Positions 7,834-17,500 of a stretch of DNA of 63,397 bases are shown here, piece by piece. A program made the position numbers and the translations under genes. The first letter of the stretch is position 1; the number at the start of each line of letters is the position of its first letter. Source of the DNA: Rhizobiales bacterium CCH10-E5 (lineage in GTDB: Bacteria; Pseudomonadota; Alphaproteobacteria; Rhizobiales; Beijerinckiaceae); contig LSIG01000024.1 in NCBI GenBank assembly GCA_001556125.1, positions 1 to 63,397 on the forward strand, given 5' to 3'. The notes below the pieces were generated by a model, which worked only from the letters and a program-made list of their open reading frames with translations, was not told where the DNA came from and ran no database searches.

Positions 7834-8490
7834 TCAGGAGCCGGCGGACACAAGACTCGCCCCGACATTGATGGCGAGCGCCAGGATGCTGGTGTTGAAG
7901 ACGAAGGCCAGGATGGAGTGCACCAGAACGAGGCCGCGCGCAGCCCGCGTCGTCACGGCAACGTCCGAGGTCTGCGAGGTGCAGCCGATCGTGTAGGCGA
8001 AATACAGGAAATCGACGTAGTCGGGGTCGCGCTCGCCCGGAAAGTCGAGGCAGGGCCCGTCCTCGCCGGCATAGTAGGTGCCAGCATAGTGCAGGGTGAA
8101 AAAGGCGTGCAGCAGCGTCCAGGAGCACAGGATCGTGATGCCGCCGAGCGCCAGATGCAGTCCGCGCTCGCCCGGTGGCAGGCCGCCGATCCCTGCGAGC
8201 TGCAGGCCGATCGCCGCGATGCTGGCCGTCGCCGCCAGGCAAGCGATGACCAGAATGGCTGCCCCGCCCTCGTCCTGCCGCGCGGCGCGGGCGCGGATCT
8301 GGGGCACGGTCTCGTTCAGCAGCGTCGCCGCGAGCATGGCGAGATAGAGCACCGCCCCCGCATCCCAGGCGATCAGCAGTCGTGTCGTCCAGCTCCAGCC
8401 CGAGGGCAGCACCAGCGCGAGGCCGGCCATCGCCGCGAGCGCCAGGAACAGCCGCGGGCGGACGCGAAGGGCGCGCGGGACCAGTCTCAT
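7834..8490 (-). CDS. DUF1345 integral membrane protein
   Basis: The 218-aa protein has five to six predicted membrane helices and the conserved DUF1345 core: FTLHYAGTYYA, the acidic-aromatic GPCLDFPGERDPDYVDFLYFAY, and TIGCTSQTSDVAV. The late segment looks like an ion-channel-like re-entrant region (YTIGCTSQTSDV), but no function has been shown that I know of. Its ATG overlaps the addA stop as ATGA (8487-8490), so it is translationally coupled to addA and probably the last gene of that operon. The connection to DNA repair is positional only. Confidence 0.85.
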   Translation of the reverse strand: MRLVPRALRVRPRLFLALAAMAGLALVLPSGWSWTTRLLIAWDAGAVLYLAMLAATLLNETVPQIRARAARQDEGGAAILVIACLAATASIAAIGLQLAGIGGLPPGERGLHLALGGITILCSWTLLHAFFTLHYAGTYYAGEDGPCLDFPGERDPDYVDFLYFAYTIGCTSQTSDVAVTTRAARGLVLVHSILAFVFNTSILALAINVGASLVSAGS

Positions 8491-11400
8491 GCCGCGTCCA
8501 TCCCCTTTGCGCCAAGCTGGGCGAGCAGCGCGTCGAGCACGGCGGCCTCGGGCTCCAGCCGCGTCAGCGTCGCCGTGTAGACCAGCAGCGCGCGCACCCG
8601 CCGGCCGGGATAGATCTGCCCGACCAGCGCCCGGTAGACGGCGAGCTGCGCCAGCGTGGTCGGCGCGATGGCGGCGAGGTCGCGTGGCGGCCTCGCGGTC
8701 GTCTTGAAGTCGGCGATGATGACCTCCTCGGGCATGATGGCGAGCCGGTCGATCTGTCCCGAGACCGGCCGCCTCTCGCCCGCCCCCCAGGCGAGCAGGC
8801 CGGTGATCGGCACCTCGGCGAGCGAGCCGGGCCCGAACAGCGCGGCGAGCGCCGGATCGGCCAGCAGCGTAAGCGCCTCCGTGATGATCGCCTCGCGCCG
8901 CGGTTGCGGCAATGCGGCGCCGCGCGAGCTGGCGAGCGCAGACGCCACCGCCTCGCGTCGTCCAGGCGCAATCTCCGGCAGCATCTGCAGCAAAAGATGG
9001 GCGAAGCGCCCGGCCGCGGCGGCCTCCGCCAGGAAGGGTCCGTCGACCGGCCGTTCGGGCGCATCCGCGGCGGTGAGCGCGCTCGAAGGCTTCAGCGGTG
9101 GCGCCGGCTCAGCCTCCCGCGGCGGCGGGCGCGAGAGCCAGTCGGGCGCGGGCTCGGGCGTTGCAGGGCTCGCCGAGGCCTCGACCTCAACCGGCTCAGG
9201 TCGCGAGGTCATGAAGCGGCGGATCGCGCTCTCGCCCTCGCCGATCTCGATGAGCCCCGGTTCGGAGGTGGCGAGCCCGGCCTCGACCATGGCATACCAG
9301 CTCCCGGCCGGGGCCTCGCCCTTGGCCTGCGCGCCGCAGACGATCAGCCGGTTCTCCGCCCGCGTCATCGCGACATAGAGCAGGCGGTGGTGTTCCTCGA
9401 CCATCTGCTCGACGACGCGGGCCTTGGCCTGCGCCGTCGCCAGCGCGTCCTCGGCGCTGGCCGGCGGCCAGATCGGCACCGCCGGCCGCCGCGGCGGCTC
9501 GGCCGCCAGGATCTTCGGCAGCCGCTTGGCGCCGGGCGGCGGGGCGAGATCGGCGAGGATCACGATCCCCGCCTCCAGCCCCTTGGCGCCATGCACAGTC
9601 ATGACGCGGACCTCGCCGCGGCTGGAGGAGAGGTCGCGCTTCACATCGGTCGCGGCGCCGCAGACATGGTCGAGGAAGCCGGCGAGCGAGGGGCCGTAGC
9701 GCCGCTCATGGTCGAGCGCGGCCGAGAGGAAGGCGTCGAGCGCGTCTCCGGCCTCGGCCCCCAGACGCGCCAAGGCGAGATTGCGCCCGCCGCCCGGCCC
9801 GAGCAGCCCGGCGAAGAAGCGGAACGGTCCGCAGCGCCCCGCCTCCGCGGCGAGCTCGGCCAGCCGGGCCTCGACGGCCGCATAACGCGGCTCGCTCGCC
9901 GCCGCCTCGCGCAGTGCCGCCCGCAGCGAGCCGCTGCGCTCCGGTGCGAGGCGCAGGAGGTCGTCGTCGTCGAGCCCGATCAGCGGCGTCTTCAGCGCGG
10001 TGGCGAGCGTCAGGTCGTCTTCCGGCAACAGCAGCGTCCGTCCGAGCACGACGAGGTCCTCGACCGCCGGATGGGTGGCGAGCGTCAGCCGGTCGCGGCC
10101 GGTGACGGGCACGCCGGCATCCTTCAGCGCCTTGACGATCGTCTCGAACAGCGCGCCGCGCTGCCGCAGCAGGATCATCACCTCGCCGGGCGAGAAGGGG
10201 CGACCGAGATCGTCCATGCCGCGGTGCGTCCAGGCCGCGAGCGTCGTGGCGATGCGCTGGGCGAGCTTGGCCGTGCCGCTGCGCCGCTCGGGCGCATCGA
10301 CCGGCGTCGTCCAGGCGTCGGGCGGCTCGCCGGAATCATTCGGGCAGAGCGGCCAGAGATCGACGCAGCCGGGGTCGCTCCGGCGCACCGTGTCGTGGAT
10401 TTCCGGCCGCTCCGAACCGTCGAAGACGAGGCCGCGCGCATGCTCCGGCAGGGCGAAGACGGTGTCCACCGCCTGCATGATGTCGGGCGCCGAGCGGAAG
10501 GAGGTGTTGAGGCTGATCGCCTCGAACCGCTGCTCGGCCTCGCGGATGCGCTGGCCGAGCTGCCGGCGCTGCGTGTTGAAGGCGGCGGGTGCGGCGCCCT
10601 GGAAGCCGTAGATCGACTGCTTCTCGTCGCCCACCACGAAGACGGTGCGGGGGCGCGGCCCTGCCTCGCGGCCCCCGGCGCTGAACTCGTCGGCGAGCTG
10701 GCGCAGGATCGCCCATTGCGCGTCGCTGGTGTCCTGCGCTTCGTCGAGCAGGATGTGGTCGATGCCGGCATCGAGCTTGTAGAGCACCCAGGCCGCCTCG
10801 ACCCGCGTCAGCAGCGAGCGCGTCCGGGCGATCAAGTCGTCATAGTCGAGCAGCGAGCGCTCGCTCTTCTGGCGCTGATAGGAGGCGAGCATCCGCGTCA
10901 CCAGCAGCGCCAGCGCATGGCTGCGGTCGCGGATCGCGATCGCGTTGAGGCGGTCGATGGCCTGGCACAGCCGCGCGGCCAGATCCTCCACCGTAGCGGC
11001 GAGGGCGCCCTCGAAGGCGGATTTGCCGCGGCCGCTGATGTTGCTGTTGACGCTCCCGGCCTCAGTCAGGAACCCCTTCCGGCAGAAGGACACCGGATCG
11101 CCGTCATCGGCCCCTGCGAGCAGGGCGCGCAGCGTCACCGCGAAACCCTGTCGTGTGGGGCTGCCCGCCTCTAGCGCCGCGATCAGTGCCGCGAGGCCGG
11201 ACATTGCGGCGAGGTCCTGCCGGAAATCCTGCCGCACCGTCTCCGCCGACAGATCCGGCGCGATGCCGAGCACGGCGGCGATGCCCTCGCGCATCTCGCC
11301 GGCATCGCGGGCGCGGCCCTCGGGGTCGTTGAACAGGCTTCGCTGGCGCAGCGCCTCCTGCATCATCGCATCGAACGTGTCCTGGGCCGCCTGGCGGGCG

Positions 11401-11957
11401 AGCAGGTCGAGCGCCTGCGCCTCTTCGCCGTCAGGGTCGGCCGCCACCAGCCGCAACAGCTCGCGCCGGGCCTCGCGCAGCATCTCGGCCTGGGCGAGGT
11501 CGTCGGCGACCTCGAAGCGCGGCGGGACATTCGCCTCAAAGGGGGCCGATTGCAGCACCCGCGTGCAGAAGGCGTGGATCGTCTCGATCTTCAGCCCGCC
11601 CGGCGTCTCCAGCGCCTGCGCGAACAGGCGCCGCGCCGCGGCGAGACTGTCGCGCGAGGGTGGCTTGCCGGTCAGCCGGCTCAGCACCGCGGCCAGCTCC
11701 GCCTCCGGCAGCGTTGCCCAGGCGCTGAGTGCCGCGAAGACGCGGTTTGCCATATTGGCGGCGGCGGCCTTGGTGTAGGTAATGCAGAGCAGCCGCCCCG
11801 GCGCGACGCCGTCGAGCAAAAGCCGCAGCACGCGGTTGACCAGCACATAGGTCTTGCCCGAGCCGGCATTGGCCGAGACCCAGGCGCTGAGCCGCGGATC
11901 GGCCGCCAGCGTCTGGTTCTGCTGCGTGAGGGGCGGGACGATCCAGCCGGGCTTCAT
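8487..11957 (-). CDS. addA: AddA: helicase-nuclease subunit of double-strand break repair complex AddAB
   Basis: The 1156-aa protein is a UvrD-like superfamily 1 helicase with a C-terminal PD-(D/E)XK nuclease. Visible motifs are Walker A SANAGSGKTYVLVN close to the N-terminus, the helicase motif ILLDEAQDTSDAQW, VVGDEKQSIYGFQGA, VMTVHGAKGLEAGIVIL, and the nuclease signature GQIDRLAIMPEEVIIADFKT near residue 1070. With AddB it resects DNA ends and loads RecA. I placed the start at the ATG overlapping the addB stop as ATGA (11954-11957), which puts the helicase Q-motif region (PLTQQNQTLAADP) at the expected distance; the longer upstream extension is Arg/Gly-rich and overlaps addB. Order addB-addA is typical for the group. 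Confidence 0.94.
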   Translation of the reverse strand: MKPGWIVPPLTQQNQTLAADPRLSAWVSANAGSGKTYVLVNRVLRLLLDGVAPGRLLCITYTKAAAANMANRVFAALSAWATLPEAELAAVLSRLTGKPPSRDSLAAARRLFAQALETPGGLKIETIHAFCTRVLQSAPFEANVPPRFEVADDLAQAEMLREARRELLRLVAADPDGEEAQALDLLARQAAQDTFDAMMQEALRQRSLFNDPEGRARDAGEMREGIAAVLGIAPDLSAETVRQDFRQDLAAMSGLAALIAALEAGSPTRQGFAVTLRALLAGADDGDPVSFCRKGFLTEAGSVNSNISGRGKSAFEGALAATVEDLAARLCQAIDRLNAIAIRDRSHALALLVTRMLASYQRQKSERSLLDYDDLIARTRSLLTRVEAAWVLYKLDAGIDHILLDEAQDTSDAQWAILRQLADEFSAGGREAGPRPRTVFVVGDEKQSIYGFQGAAPAAFNTQRRQLGQRIREAEQRFEAISLNTSFRSAPDIMQAVDTVFALPEHARGLVFDGSERPEIHDTVRRSDPGCVDLWPLCPNDSGEPPDAWTTPVDAPERRSGTAKLAQRIATTLAAWTHRGMDDLGRPFSPGEVMILLRQRGALFETIVKALKDAGVPVTGRDRLTLATHPAVEDLVVLGRTLLLPEDDLTLATALKTPLIGLDDDDLLRLAPERSGSLRAALREAAASEPRYAAVEARLAELAAEAGRCGPFRFFAGLLGPGGGRNLALARLGAEAGDALDAFLSAALDHERRYGPSLAGFLDHVCGAATDVKRDLSSSRGEVRVMTVHGAKGLEAGIVILADLAPPPGAKRLPKILAAEPPRRPAVPIWPPASAEDALATAQAKARVVEQMVEEHHRLLYVAMTRAENRLIVCGAQAKGEAPAGSWYAMVEAGLATSEPGLIEIGEGESAIRRFMTSRPEPVEVEASASPATPEPAPDWLSRPPPREAEPAPPLKPSSALTAADAPERPVDGPFLAEAAAAGRFAHLLLQMLPEIAPGRREAVASALASSRGAALPQPRREAIITEALTLLADPALAALFGPGSLAEVPITGLLAWGAGERRPVSGQIDRLAIMPEEVIIADFKTTARPPRDLAAIAPTTLAQLAVYRALVGQIYPGRRVRALLVYTATLTRLEPEAAVLDALLAQLGAKGMDAA

Positions 11958-14900
11958 GCCCCGTCCTCCTCGCCACCCTCGGAGGCGGCGGCCCATTCCT
12001 TGACCCGCGCCAGCTGGTCATAGGGCGAGGCGAATTTGATGTAGTCGGGCGCCCGGCGCGAGACGAAGGCCTCGCGGCCGCTGCGCAGCGCCTCGACATG
12101 CGCCAGCAGGCGTTCGAGATGGCGGCTCGCCACATCCGCCAGGCTGCCGTCGTCGAACGCCAGCGGCTTGTCCTTGGCCCAAGCCTTCGGGTCGTGATGC
12201 AGCTTCATGTAGAGCACGGCCTCGACCGGCGTGGGGCCGACCGCGCCCTCGAAGCCGCCCCGGGCCGCCAGCTCCGCCTCCAGCGTCAGCTGTGGCGCAA
12301 AGCCCTTCTCGACCTGCGCCTTGCTCGGCGGCGCCCCGGTCTTGAAGTCGATGATGCGGAGCTTCGGCTCCCGCGTGATCTCGACCCGGTCCGCCTTGCC
12401 GCTGAGCCAGAGGCTCTTCCCGTCGGAAAGCGGGAAGCGCGATCCCGTGTAGACCTCGACGGCCACGCGGGCGAGCGCGCTGCGCCGCCGCTGCTCCCAG
12501 TCGATGAAATGCCCGACCGTCAGCAGGAAGCGCGGCCACCAGAAGGCCCGCACCTCCGGTGCATCCGCGAAGCGCCTGAACGCCTCTTCGCCGATCGCGA
12601 TCAACCGACCATGGGCATCCGCCGGCAATTGCTCCGGATAGGTCGCCGCGAAGGTCTCGACGATCTCGTGCAGCAGGCTGCCGCGATCCTGTGCGCTCGG
12701 ATCCTCGACCAGACCGGGCAGCGCGTCGAGCTTCAGGATCTTGCGGGCATGGATCTGGTAGGGATCGCGATAGAGCGTCTCGACATCGGTCACGCTGAGC
12801 GAGAGCGGCTGCAGCGCGCGCGGCGGCTTCGGCGCCGGCCGGCCGACCGGGTGCACCGGTGCCGGGGCCGAGAGCCGCCCAGCCAGGGCCGTCAGTCGCT
12901 TCCCTTGCGCCAGCGCCTCGCCCCAGACGGGCGCCGGCGTCACCGCCTGCAACCGCTGCCAGAAGCGCGAGGCGATCGTCTCGGACTCGCCGGCCTTGCG
13001 CGCGCGCGTCAGCGTCACGCAGGGTGCCGCCAGCGCCATGGCGAAGTCATGCGCGGTCTGGCCGACGCGCCGCTCCGGCGGCGACAGGCCGAGTTCGGCG
13101 CGCATCGGCCGGTTGATGAAGGCGTCGGTCGTGGTCTGCGGCGGCCACACGGTCTCGTTCAGCCCGCCGAGCACGACATGGTCGGCCTCGAGCAGGCGGG
13201 CTTCCAGCAGACCCCAGATCCGCACGCGCGGATGGCCGCCGCCGCCGCGCCTGACGACGCGCTCGGCCAGCAGCCCGTCGAGGATCGCGACGACATCGGC
13301 GGGCCGGCCGCCTTCGGGCATGTCGGACTGCGCGGCCGCCAGATCGTCGAAGAGCCCGGCCAGCGCCTCGCCATCGGCGTCGCGGAAGGCGCAGGCCTGC
13401 CCATCCTCGTCCCGGCTGACGGCCTCGACCGTGGCGCGGGCCGCTGCCGTCATGACCGCCAGCGACGGCGCCTGCAGGAACAGCGCCTCCAGCAGTGGCG
13501 AGAAGGCGGTGCCGAGCGCCGCCAGCACTTCGGCCGCCGCTGCGGCATCCGCATCACCCAGGCGCTTGCGCGGACCCGGCGCATGGCGCGCTTCGCGCAG
13601 CTCGCTCCAGCGTCCGAGCTGTTCGTTGAGGCCCGCCAGCCCGCGCCCGACGCTCTCGCCCCGCCACAGCCCGATCTCCAGCGCCGAGGCGCCGCGCACC
13701 GTCTCCTCGCGCGGCAGCCCGAGCCGGCAGAGCGGGTGGGCCAGCAGCGGCACGAGGCTTCCCGGCGTCATCTGCGCCAAGGCCGCCTCCAGCACGAGCC
13801 GCAGCAGCGAGCCCGCCGGCCAGCGCGCCAGCGGCAGGCCGGCCGAATCATCGACCGCGATGTCCCAGCGCCGGAGCTCGACCGTCACCCGCTCGGCGAG
13901 GCCGCGATCGGGCGTGATCAGCGCCGCCTGCCGGCCGGGCGTCTCCAGCGTCTCGCGCAGCGCGACCGCCACCGCCAGCGCCTCCTCGCGCTCGTCGGCC
14001 GCCTCGACGAGGCGCAGGTCGCGGAATGCCAGCTCCGCCTCGCCCAGCGGAAGGCGCTCACGCAGATCGGCCCAGCTCTGCGTCACCGAGGCCGGCAGCA
14101 TCGCCTCGCGTAGCAGCCGCGCGCGGGCGCCATGCGCGGCATCGGGCTCGGCGAGCGCGCGCACATCGGCCCGCACCGCCTGCAGCGTGTCGAGCAGGTG
14201 ATGCAGCGCCGCCTGCGGATGCGAGGGGGCGGGCTCCTCCGCGATCGCCCGCCACGCCTCTTCAGGAAGGTCGAGATCGAGCCCGGGCAATACCACCGCC
14301 CCGTTCGGCAGACGCGCGATCGCCGCGAGCAGCCGCGCCGTGGCCGGCACCGTGCCGGTCGAGCCGGCCGCGATGATCGGCCCCGTCACGGCGCCCGACA
14401 GCAGCCGCTCGCGTTCGGCGGCGAGCATACGGTTGCGGAAGGTGGCGGGGTCGCAGGCGCCGCGCTCGCTCAGGATGGTCGGCCAGGCGCTGCCCAGGAT
14501 CGAGAGGAACTCGGCGTTGAGCTGCCAGATCTTGTCGAAGCGCGCCGCATCGAGCCGCCCGAGCCGTTCGACCGCGACATCCTCCGTCTGCATCTGGTCG
14601 AGCAGCGCGGCGAGGTCGCCGGCCAGCCCATAGGCCTCGGCCAGCGTCGCCGGCACCAGCGAGGGCTCTGCGGGATCGAGCCGCAGATGGCTGCGATTGG
14701 CGCTGCGCCCCCAGGCGTCGACGAGGCGGGTCAGGATCATCCGCCGCGCCAGCGGGTCGATCGGCGCGATACGGTCATCGGCCAGCGCGCCGGCGCCGAT
14801 CAGCGCCGTCTCGGCCTCGTCGACATCGCCCAGTGGCAGGATGCGCGGCAGCAGCAGCGGCGCGCCGCCGAGCTGGTCGGAGAGGCAGGCGGCGAAGGCG

Positions 14901-15061
14901 CGCGCCGCCCGCCGCGTCGGCAGATAGAGCGTCACCCGCGCCAGCGCGGCGGGGTCCTCGGGGTCGTGGACGCGCCCGAAGCGTCCGTCGAGCATCGCCT
15001 GAGCCAGCACCTCCAGAAAGGGTGCCCCGGCAGGTATCGTGAAGAGGTTCAGTTCAGCCAT
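11954..15061 (-). CDS. addB: AddB: nuclease subunit of double-strand break repair complex AddAB
   Basis: The protein of 1035 aa starts MAELNLFTIPAGAPFLE, matching alphaproteobacterial AddB. It keeps a degenerate helicase fold, with no classical Walker A lysine motif, and ends in a RecB-type nuclease domain with KADRVEITREPKLRIIDFKT. That order is normal for alphaproteobacterial AddB. It forms the heterodimer with AddA that processes double-strand breaks. The chosen ATG overlaps the end of the nucleotidyltransferase gene by 8 nt; a 41-residue upstream extension is all low-complexity Arg/Pro and is rejected. I do not see an obvious Fe-S cysteine cluster in the C-terminal half, but the spacing is hard to judge by eye. 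Confidence 0.92.
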   Translation of the reverse strand: MAELNLFTIPAGAPFLEVLAQAMLDGRFGRVHDPEDPAALARVTLYLPTRRAARAFAACLSDQLGGAPLLLPRILPLGDVDEAETALIGAGALADDRIAPIDPLARRMILTRLVDAWGRSANRSHLRLDPAEPSLVPATLAEAYGLAGDLAALLDQMQTEDVAVERLGRLDAARFDKIWQLNAEFLSILGSAWPTILSERGACDPATFRNRMLAAERERLLSGAVTGPIIAAGSTGTVPATARLLAAIARLPNGAVVLPGLDLDLPEEAWRAIAEEPAPSHPQAALHHLLDTLQAVRADVRALAEPDAAHGARARLLREAMLPASVTQSWADLRERLPLGEAELAFRDLRLVEAADEREEALAVAVALRETLETPGRQAALITPDRGLAERVTVELRRWDIAVDDSAGLPLARWPAGSLLRLVLEAALAQMTPGSLVPLLAHPLCRLGLPREETVRGASALEIGLWRGESVGRGLAGLNEQLGRWSELREARHAPGPRKRLGDADAAAAAEVLAALGTAFSPLLEALFLQAPSLAVMTAAARATVEAVSRDEDGQACAFRDADGEALAGLFDDLAAAQSDMPEGGRPADVVAILDGLLAERVVRRGGGGHPRVRIWGLLEARLLEADHVVLGGLNETVWPPQTTTDAFINRPMRAELGLSPPERRVGQTAHDFAMALAAPCVTLTRARKAGESETIASRFWQRLQAVTPAPVWGEALAQGKRLTALAGRLSAPAPVHPVGRPAPKPPRALQPLSLSVTDVETLYRDPYQIHARKILKLDALPGLVEDPSAQDRGSLLHEIVETFAATYPEQLPADAHGRLIAIGEEAFRRFADAPEVRAFWWPRFLLTVGHFIDWEQRRRSALARVAVEVYTGSRFPLSDGKSLWLSGKADRVEITREPKLRIIDFKTGAPPSKAQVEKGFAPQLTLEAELAARGGFEGAVGPTPVEAVLYMKLHHDPKAWAKDKPLAFDDGSLADVASRHLERLLAHVEALRSGREAFVSRRAPDYIKFASPYDQLARVKEWAAASEGGEEDGA

Positions 15062-15809
15062 CGGCTCGCGCGGGCGCGGCCTGCGCCGCCGCGAAGGCGG
15101 CCTCGGCCGGCGCGATCGCCTCGGGCGTGCCGACATGCAGCCATTGCCCGTCGAGCACGAGCCCGTGCAGCCGGCCCGCCGCAATGGCGCGGTCGAACAG
15201 CAGGTTCAGCGAGAACGGCCCCTCGGGTGTGTCCGCGAAGAGGTCGGGCTTCATGATGGCGACACCGGCATAGACGAAGGGTGCGCGCTCCGCGCTGCCG
15301 CGCCGTGTCAGCAGCCCGTCCTCAGCCTTGAAGAAATCGCCGCGCCCGTCGAAGCCGACGCTGCCCTCGCGCTGCGCCAGCAGCAGCAGCATGTCCATTC
15401 GCGCGGCGTCCCAGCTTCGCGCCATGACCTGCGTCGCCGAGCCGCCGCTCTCGCTCCAGAGCGAGTCCGAGTTCACATGGAAGAAGGGTTCGCTTCCGAG
15501 CAGGGGCAGCGCCTTCTTCACCCCGCCGCCGGTCTCCAGCAGCAGCCCCCGCTCGTCGGAGATGGTGATGCGCGGCGCGCTGCGGCCGGCCAGATGCGCC
15601 TCGATCCGCTCGGCGAGATGATGGACGTTGACCACCGCCTCCTCGACGCCGGCTTCAGCCAGCCGATCGAGCGCATGGTCCAGCATCGGCTTGCCGCCGA
15701 TGCTGACGAGCGGTTTCGGCAGCGTATCGGTGATCGGCCGCATCCGCTTGCCGAGCCCCGCCGCCAGCACCATGGCGCGGCGGATCGGTTGGGAATGGGC
15801 CTGCGTCAC
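15054..15809 (-). CDS. murU: Sugar-1-phosphate nucleotidyltransferase, probably MurU (N-acetylmuramate-1-P uridylyltransferase)
   Basis: The product of about 251 aa has the nucleotidyltransferase signature AMVLAAGLGKRMRPITDTLPK near the N-terminus, followed by KPLVSIGGKPMLDHALDRL. MurU homologues charge MurNAc-1-phosphate with UTP in the peptidoglycan recycling route that bypasses de novo synthesis. The adjacent upstream gene encodes the kinase that would make MurNAc-1-P (AmgK-like), which supports this reading over a generic mannose-1-P guanylyltransferase. I chose the GTG at 15809 because a GGAG lies 8 nt upstream; the ATG at 15845 has no ribosome binding site and abuts a palindromic repeat. 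It overlaps addB by 8 nt. Confidence 0.82.
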   Translation of the reverse strand: MTQAHSQPIRRAMVLAAGLGKRMRPITDTLPKPLVSIGGKPMLDHALDRLAEAGVEEAVVNVHHLAERIEAHLAGRSAPRITISDERGLLLETGGGVKKALPLLGSEPFFHVNSDSLWSESGGSATQVMARSWDAARMDMLLLLAQREGSVGFDGRGDFFKAEDGLLTRRGSAERAPFVYAGVAIMKPDLFADTPEGPFSLNLLFDRAIAAGRLHGLVLDGQWLHVGTPEAIAPAEAAFAAAQAAPARADG

Positions 15810-15850
15810 GCGAATCTCCAGAGCAGGGTCGGTCCGGCGATCCATAGCGC

Positions 15851-15941
15851 GTCATGGTCGGGCTTGTCCCGACCATCCACGTCTTCCCCGGTCGAGGCCG
15901 GTGTTCGAGACGTGGATGCTCGCCACAAGGGCGAGCATGAC
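15851..15941 (-). repeat. 91-nt double-hairpin intergenic element, copy A
   Basis: The element is bounded by GTCAT and ATGAC. Hairpin 1 is GGTCGGG-cttgt-CCCGACC, hairpin 2 is GCTCGCC-acaag-GGCGAGC, and between them CCACGTCTT pairs with a near-copy GAGACGTGG. It lies between the kinase fusion and the murU-like gene. By eye about 85 of 91 positions match the reverse complement of copy B at 53968-54058. The strand given only records its orientation relative to copies B and C, which run the other way. Confidence 0.85.
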
Positions 15942-15955
15942 GGCTCTGCCAGCCG

Positions 15956-17500
15956 TCACCCCACCTCGAACAGCTTCGGCAGATGCGCCTGGTACCAGTC
16001 CTTCAGCTCCGCCAGCGCCGGATGTTCGAGGTTGCGGCGCAGATAGGCCTCGATGCGCGGCAGGTGCTTGAGATAGGCCGGCTTGCCGTCGCGCTTGTCG
16101 AGACGGGCGAAAATGCCGGCGATCTTGGTGTTGCGCTGCGTGCCGAGGATCGCATAGGCGCGGGCGAAGCCGGCGAGGTCGAAATCGGGATCGTCGGCGC
16201 GGCGCGCCTGGCCGTAAGCGGCCAGCAGCCGCAATTCCAGCGCGGCGGGCACGTCGATGCGCGCATCCTGCCCGAGCGAGGCGAGATCATAGGCCGGGTG
16301 GCCAACGACCGCGTCCTGGAAGTCGATCAGTCCGAGCTTGGCATGGCCATCACGGCCCGGCAGCCAGATCAGGTTGGGCGAGTGGAAATCCCGCAACGTC
16401 CAGGTGCCGGGCGCCTCCAGGATCTCGTCGAAGAGCCGGTTCCAGATCCGCGAGAACTCGGCCTGCGTCACCGCGGGCAGGGTCACGCCCGCGATATGAG
16501 GCGCGTACCATTCCAGGATCAGCTCGGTCTCGATGGCGAGCGCGGCGCGGTCATAGTCGGGCAGGACATGGTCGCGCCCCTCGGCCACCGGCAGGATCGT
16601 CGGCAGGGTGTGGCGATGCAGATCCGCCAGCAGCCGCGCCGCCGCCTCGTAGCGCTCGGCGATCGGGCCGTCGCCGTCGATCACGCCCTCGTGGCCGAGA
16701 TCCTCGATCAGCAAAAGCCCGGTTTCGAGATCCTGCGCATAGATCTCCGGCGCCGAATAGCCGAGCGAATGCAGCCCGCGATCCATCGCGACGAAGGCGT
16801 CGACGTTTTCCGCGAGATGGGCGATCGCACTGTAGGGCTTGCCGAGCCGGATCGCCGGCCCGTCCGGGCGCGGCGGCGAGATCATCAGCACGGCGCTGTC
16901 GCCGTCGGGCCGCGTCAGGCGCTCATAGGCGCGGCTCGAGGCGTCGCCCTGCATGAAGTCGCGGCGGGCATCGTCCCAGCCGGCCTCGTCGATGAGCCGG
17001 CGCGAGGCGATCGCGATCGAAAGACGCTGCCGCCAGAGCACGCCGCCGGAGAGATCCGCGATGCGCCCCGTCTCGGGATGGTCCGGGTCGACGTCGAGCA
17101 CGATGTCGAGGCGCCGCCCGCCCGGCAGGCGCGTGCCCGCCCGGTCCGGCCATTCGACGAGCAGGACCACCCGGTCGAGATCCTCGGTCAGTCCGATGTC
17201 GTCCAGCTCTTCGGGCGAGCGCACGCGGTAGAGATCGGCGTGGAGCACGCTCCCGCGCGGCGTCTCGTAGCTCTGGACGAGGGTGAAGGTCGGGCTCGGC
17301 GCCTCCAGACGGGGATCGTCGGCGAGTTCGCGCAGGATCGCCCGCGCCAGCAGCGACTTGCCCGCACCGAGCTGACCGGAGAGCGCGACGATGTCGCCGG
17401 GCTTCAGGATCGCCGCCAGATCCGCCGCCAGCCGCAGCGTCGCGGCCTCGTCGGCCAGCACCAGCCGGTGCGGGCCGGATTTGCGCGCCTCGTCCGTCAT
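15956..17500 (-). CDS. tsaE: Fusion of TsaE (t6A tRNA modification ATPase) and an AmgK-like sugar kinase
   Basis: The 514-aa protein joins two domains. Residues about 10-155 are TsaE, with Walker A GQLGAGKS (42-49), SPTFTLVQSYETPRG and HADLYRV; TsaE is the ATPase needed with TsaB and TsaD for N6-threonylcarbamoyl-A37 of tRNA. Residues about 165-514 are an aminoglycoside-phosphotransferase-fold kinase with a Brenner-type motif LRDFHSPNLIWL and LIDFQDAVVGHPAYDL. In its stand-alone form the AmgK kinase phosphorylates MurNAc or GlcNAc at the anomeric position. The neighbouring MurU-like gene fits. Such fusions occur in several alphaproteobacteria. Its ATG overlaps the divL stop as ATGA (17497-17500). 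Kinase substrate is inferred. Confidence 0.88.
   Translation of the reverse strand: MTDEARKSGPHRLVLADEAATLRLAADLAAILKPGDIVALSGQLGAGKSLLARAILRELADDPRLEAPSPTFTLVQSYETPRGSVLHADLYRVRSPEELDDIGLTEDLDRVVLLVEWPDRAGTRLPGGRRLDIVLDVDPDHPETGRIADLSGGVLWRQRLSIAIASRRLIDEAGWDDARRDFMQGDASSRAYERLTRPDGDSAVLMISPPRPDGPAIRLGKPYSAIAHLAENVDAFVAMDRGLHSLGYSAPEIYAQDLETGLLLIEDLGHEGVIDGDGPIAERYEAAARLLADLHRHTLPTILPVAEGRDHVLPDYDRAALAIETELILEWYAPHIAGVTLPAVTQAEFSRIWNRLFDEILEAPGTWTLRDFHSPNLIWLPGRDGHAKLGLIDFQDAVVGHPAYDLASLGQDARIDVPAALELRLLAAYGQARRADDPDFDLAGFARAYAILGTQRNTKIAGIFARLDKRDGKPAYLKHLPRIEAYLRRNLEHPALAELKDWYQAHLPKLFEVG

Noticed and set aside
8382..14113. Very long plus-strand open frames antisense to addA and addB
   Set aside because: Their translations are compositionally biased (R, G, A, D) with no motifs, while AddA and AddB motifs run the whole length of the minus strand.
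15810..15845. ATG at 15845 as the murU-like start
   Set aside because: No ribosome binding site and it abuts the repeat element; the GTG at 15809 has GGAG at good spacing.
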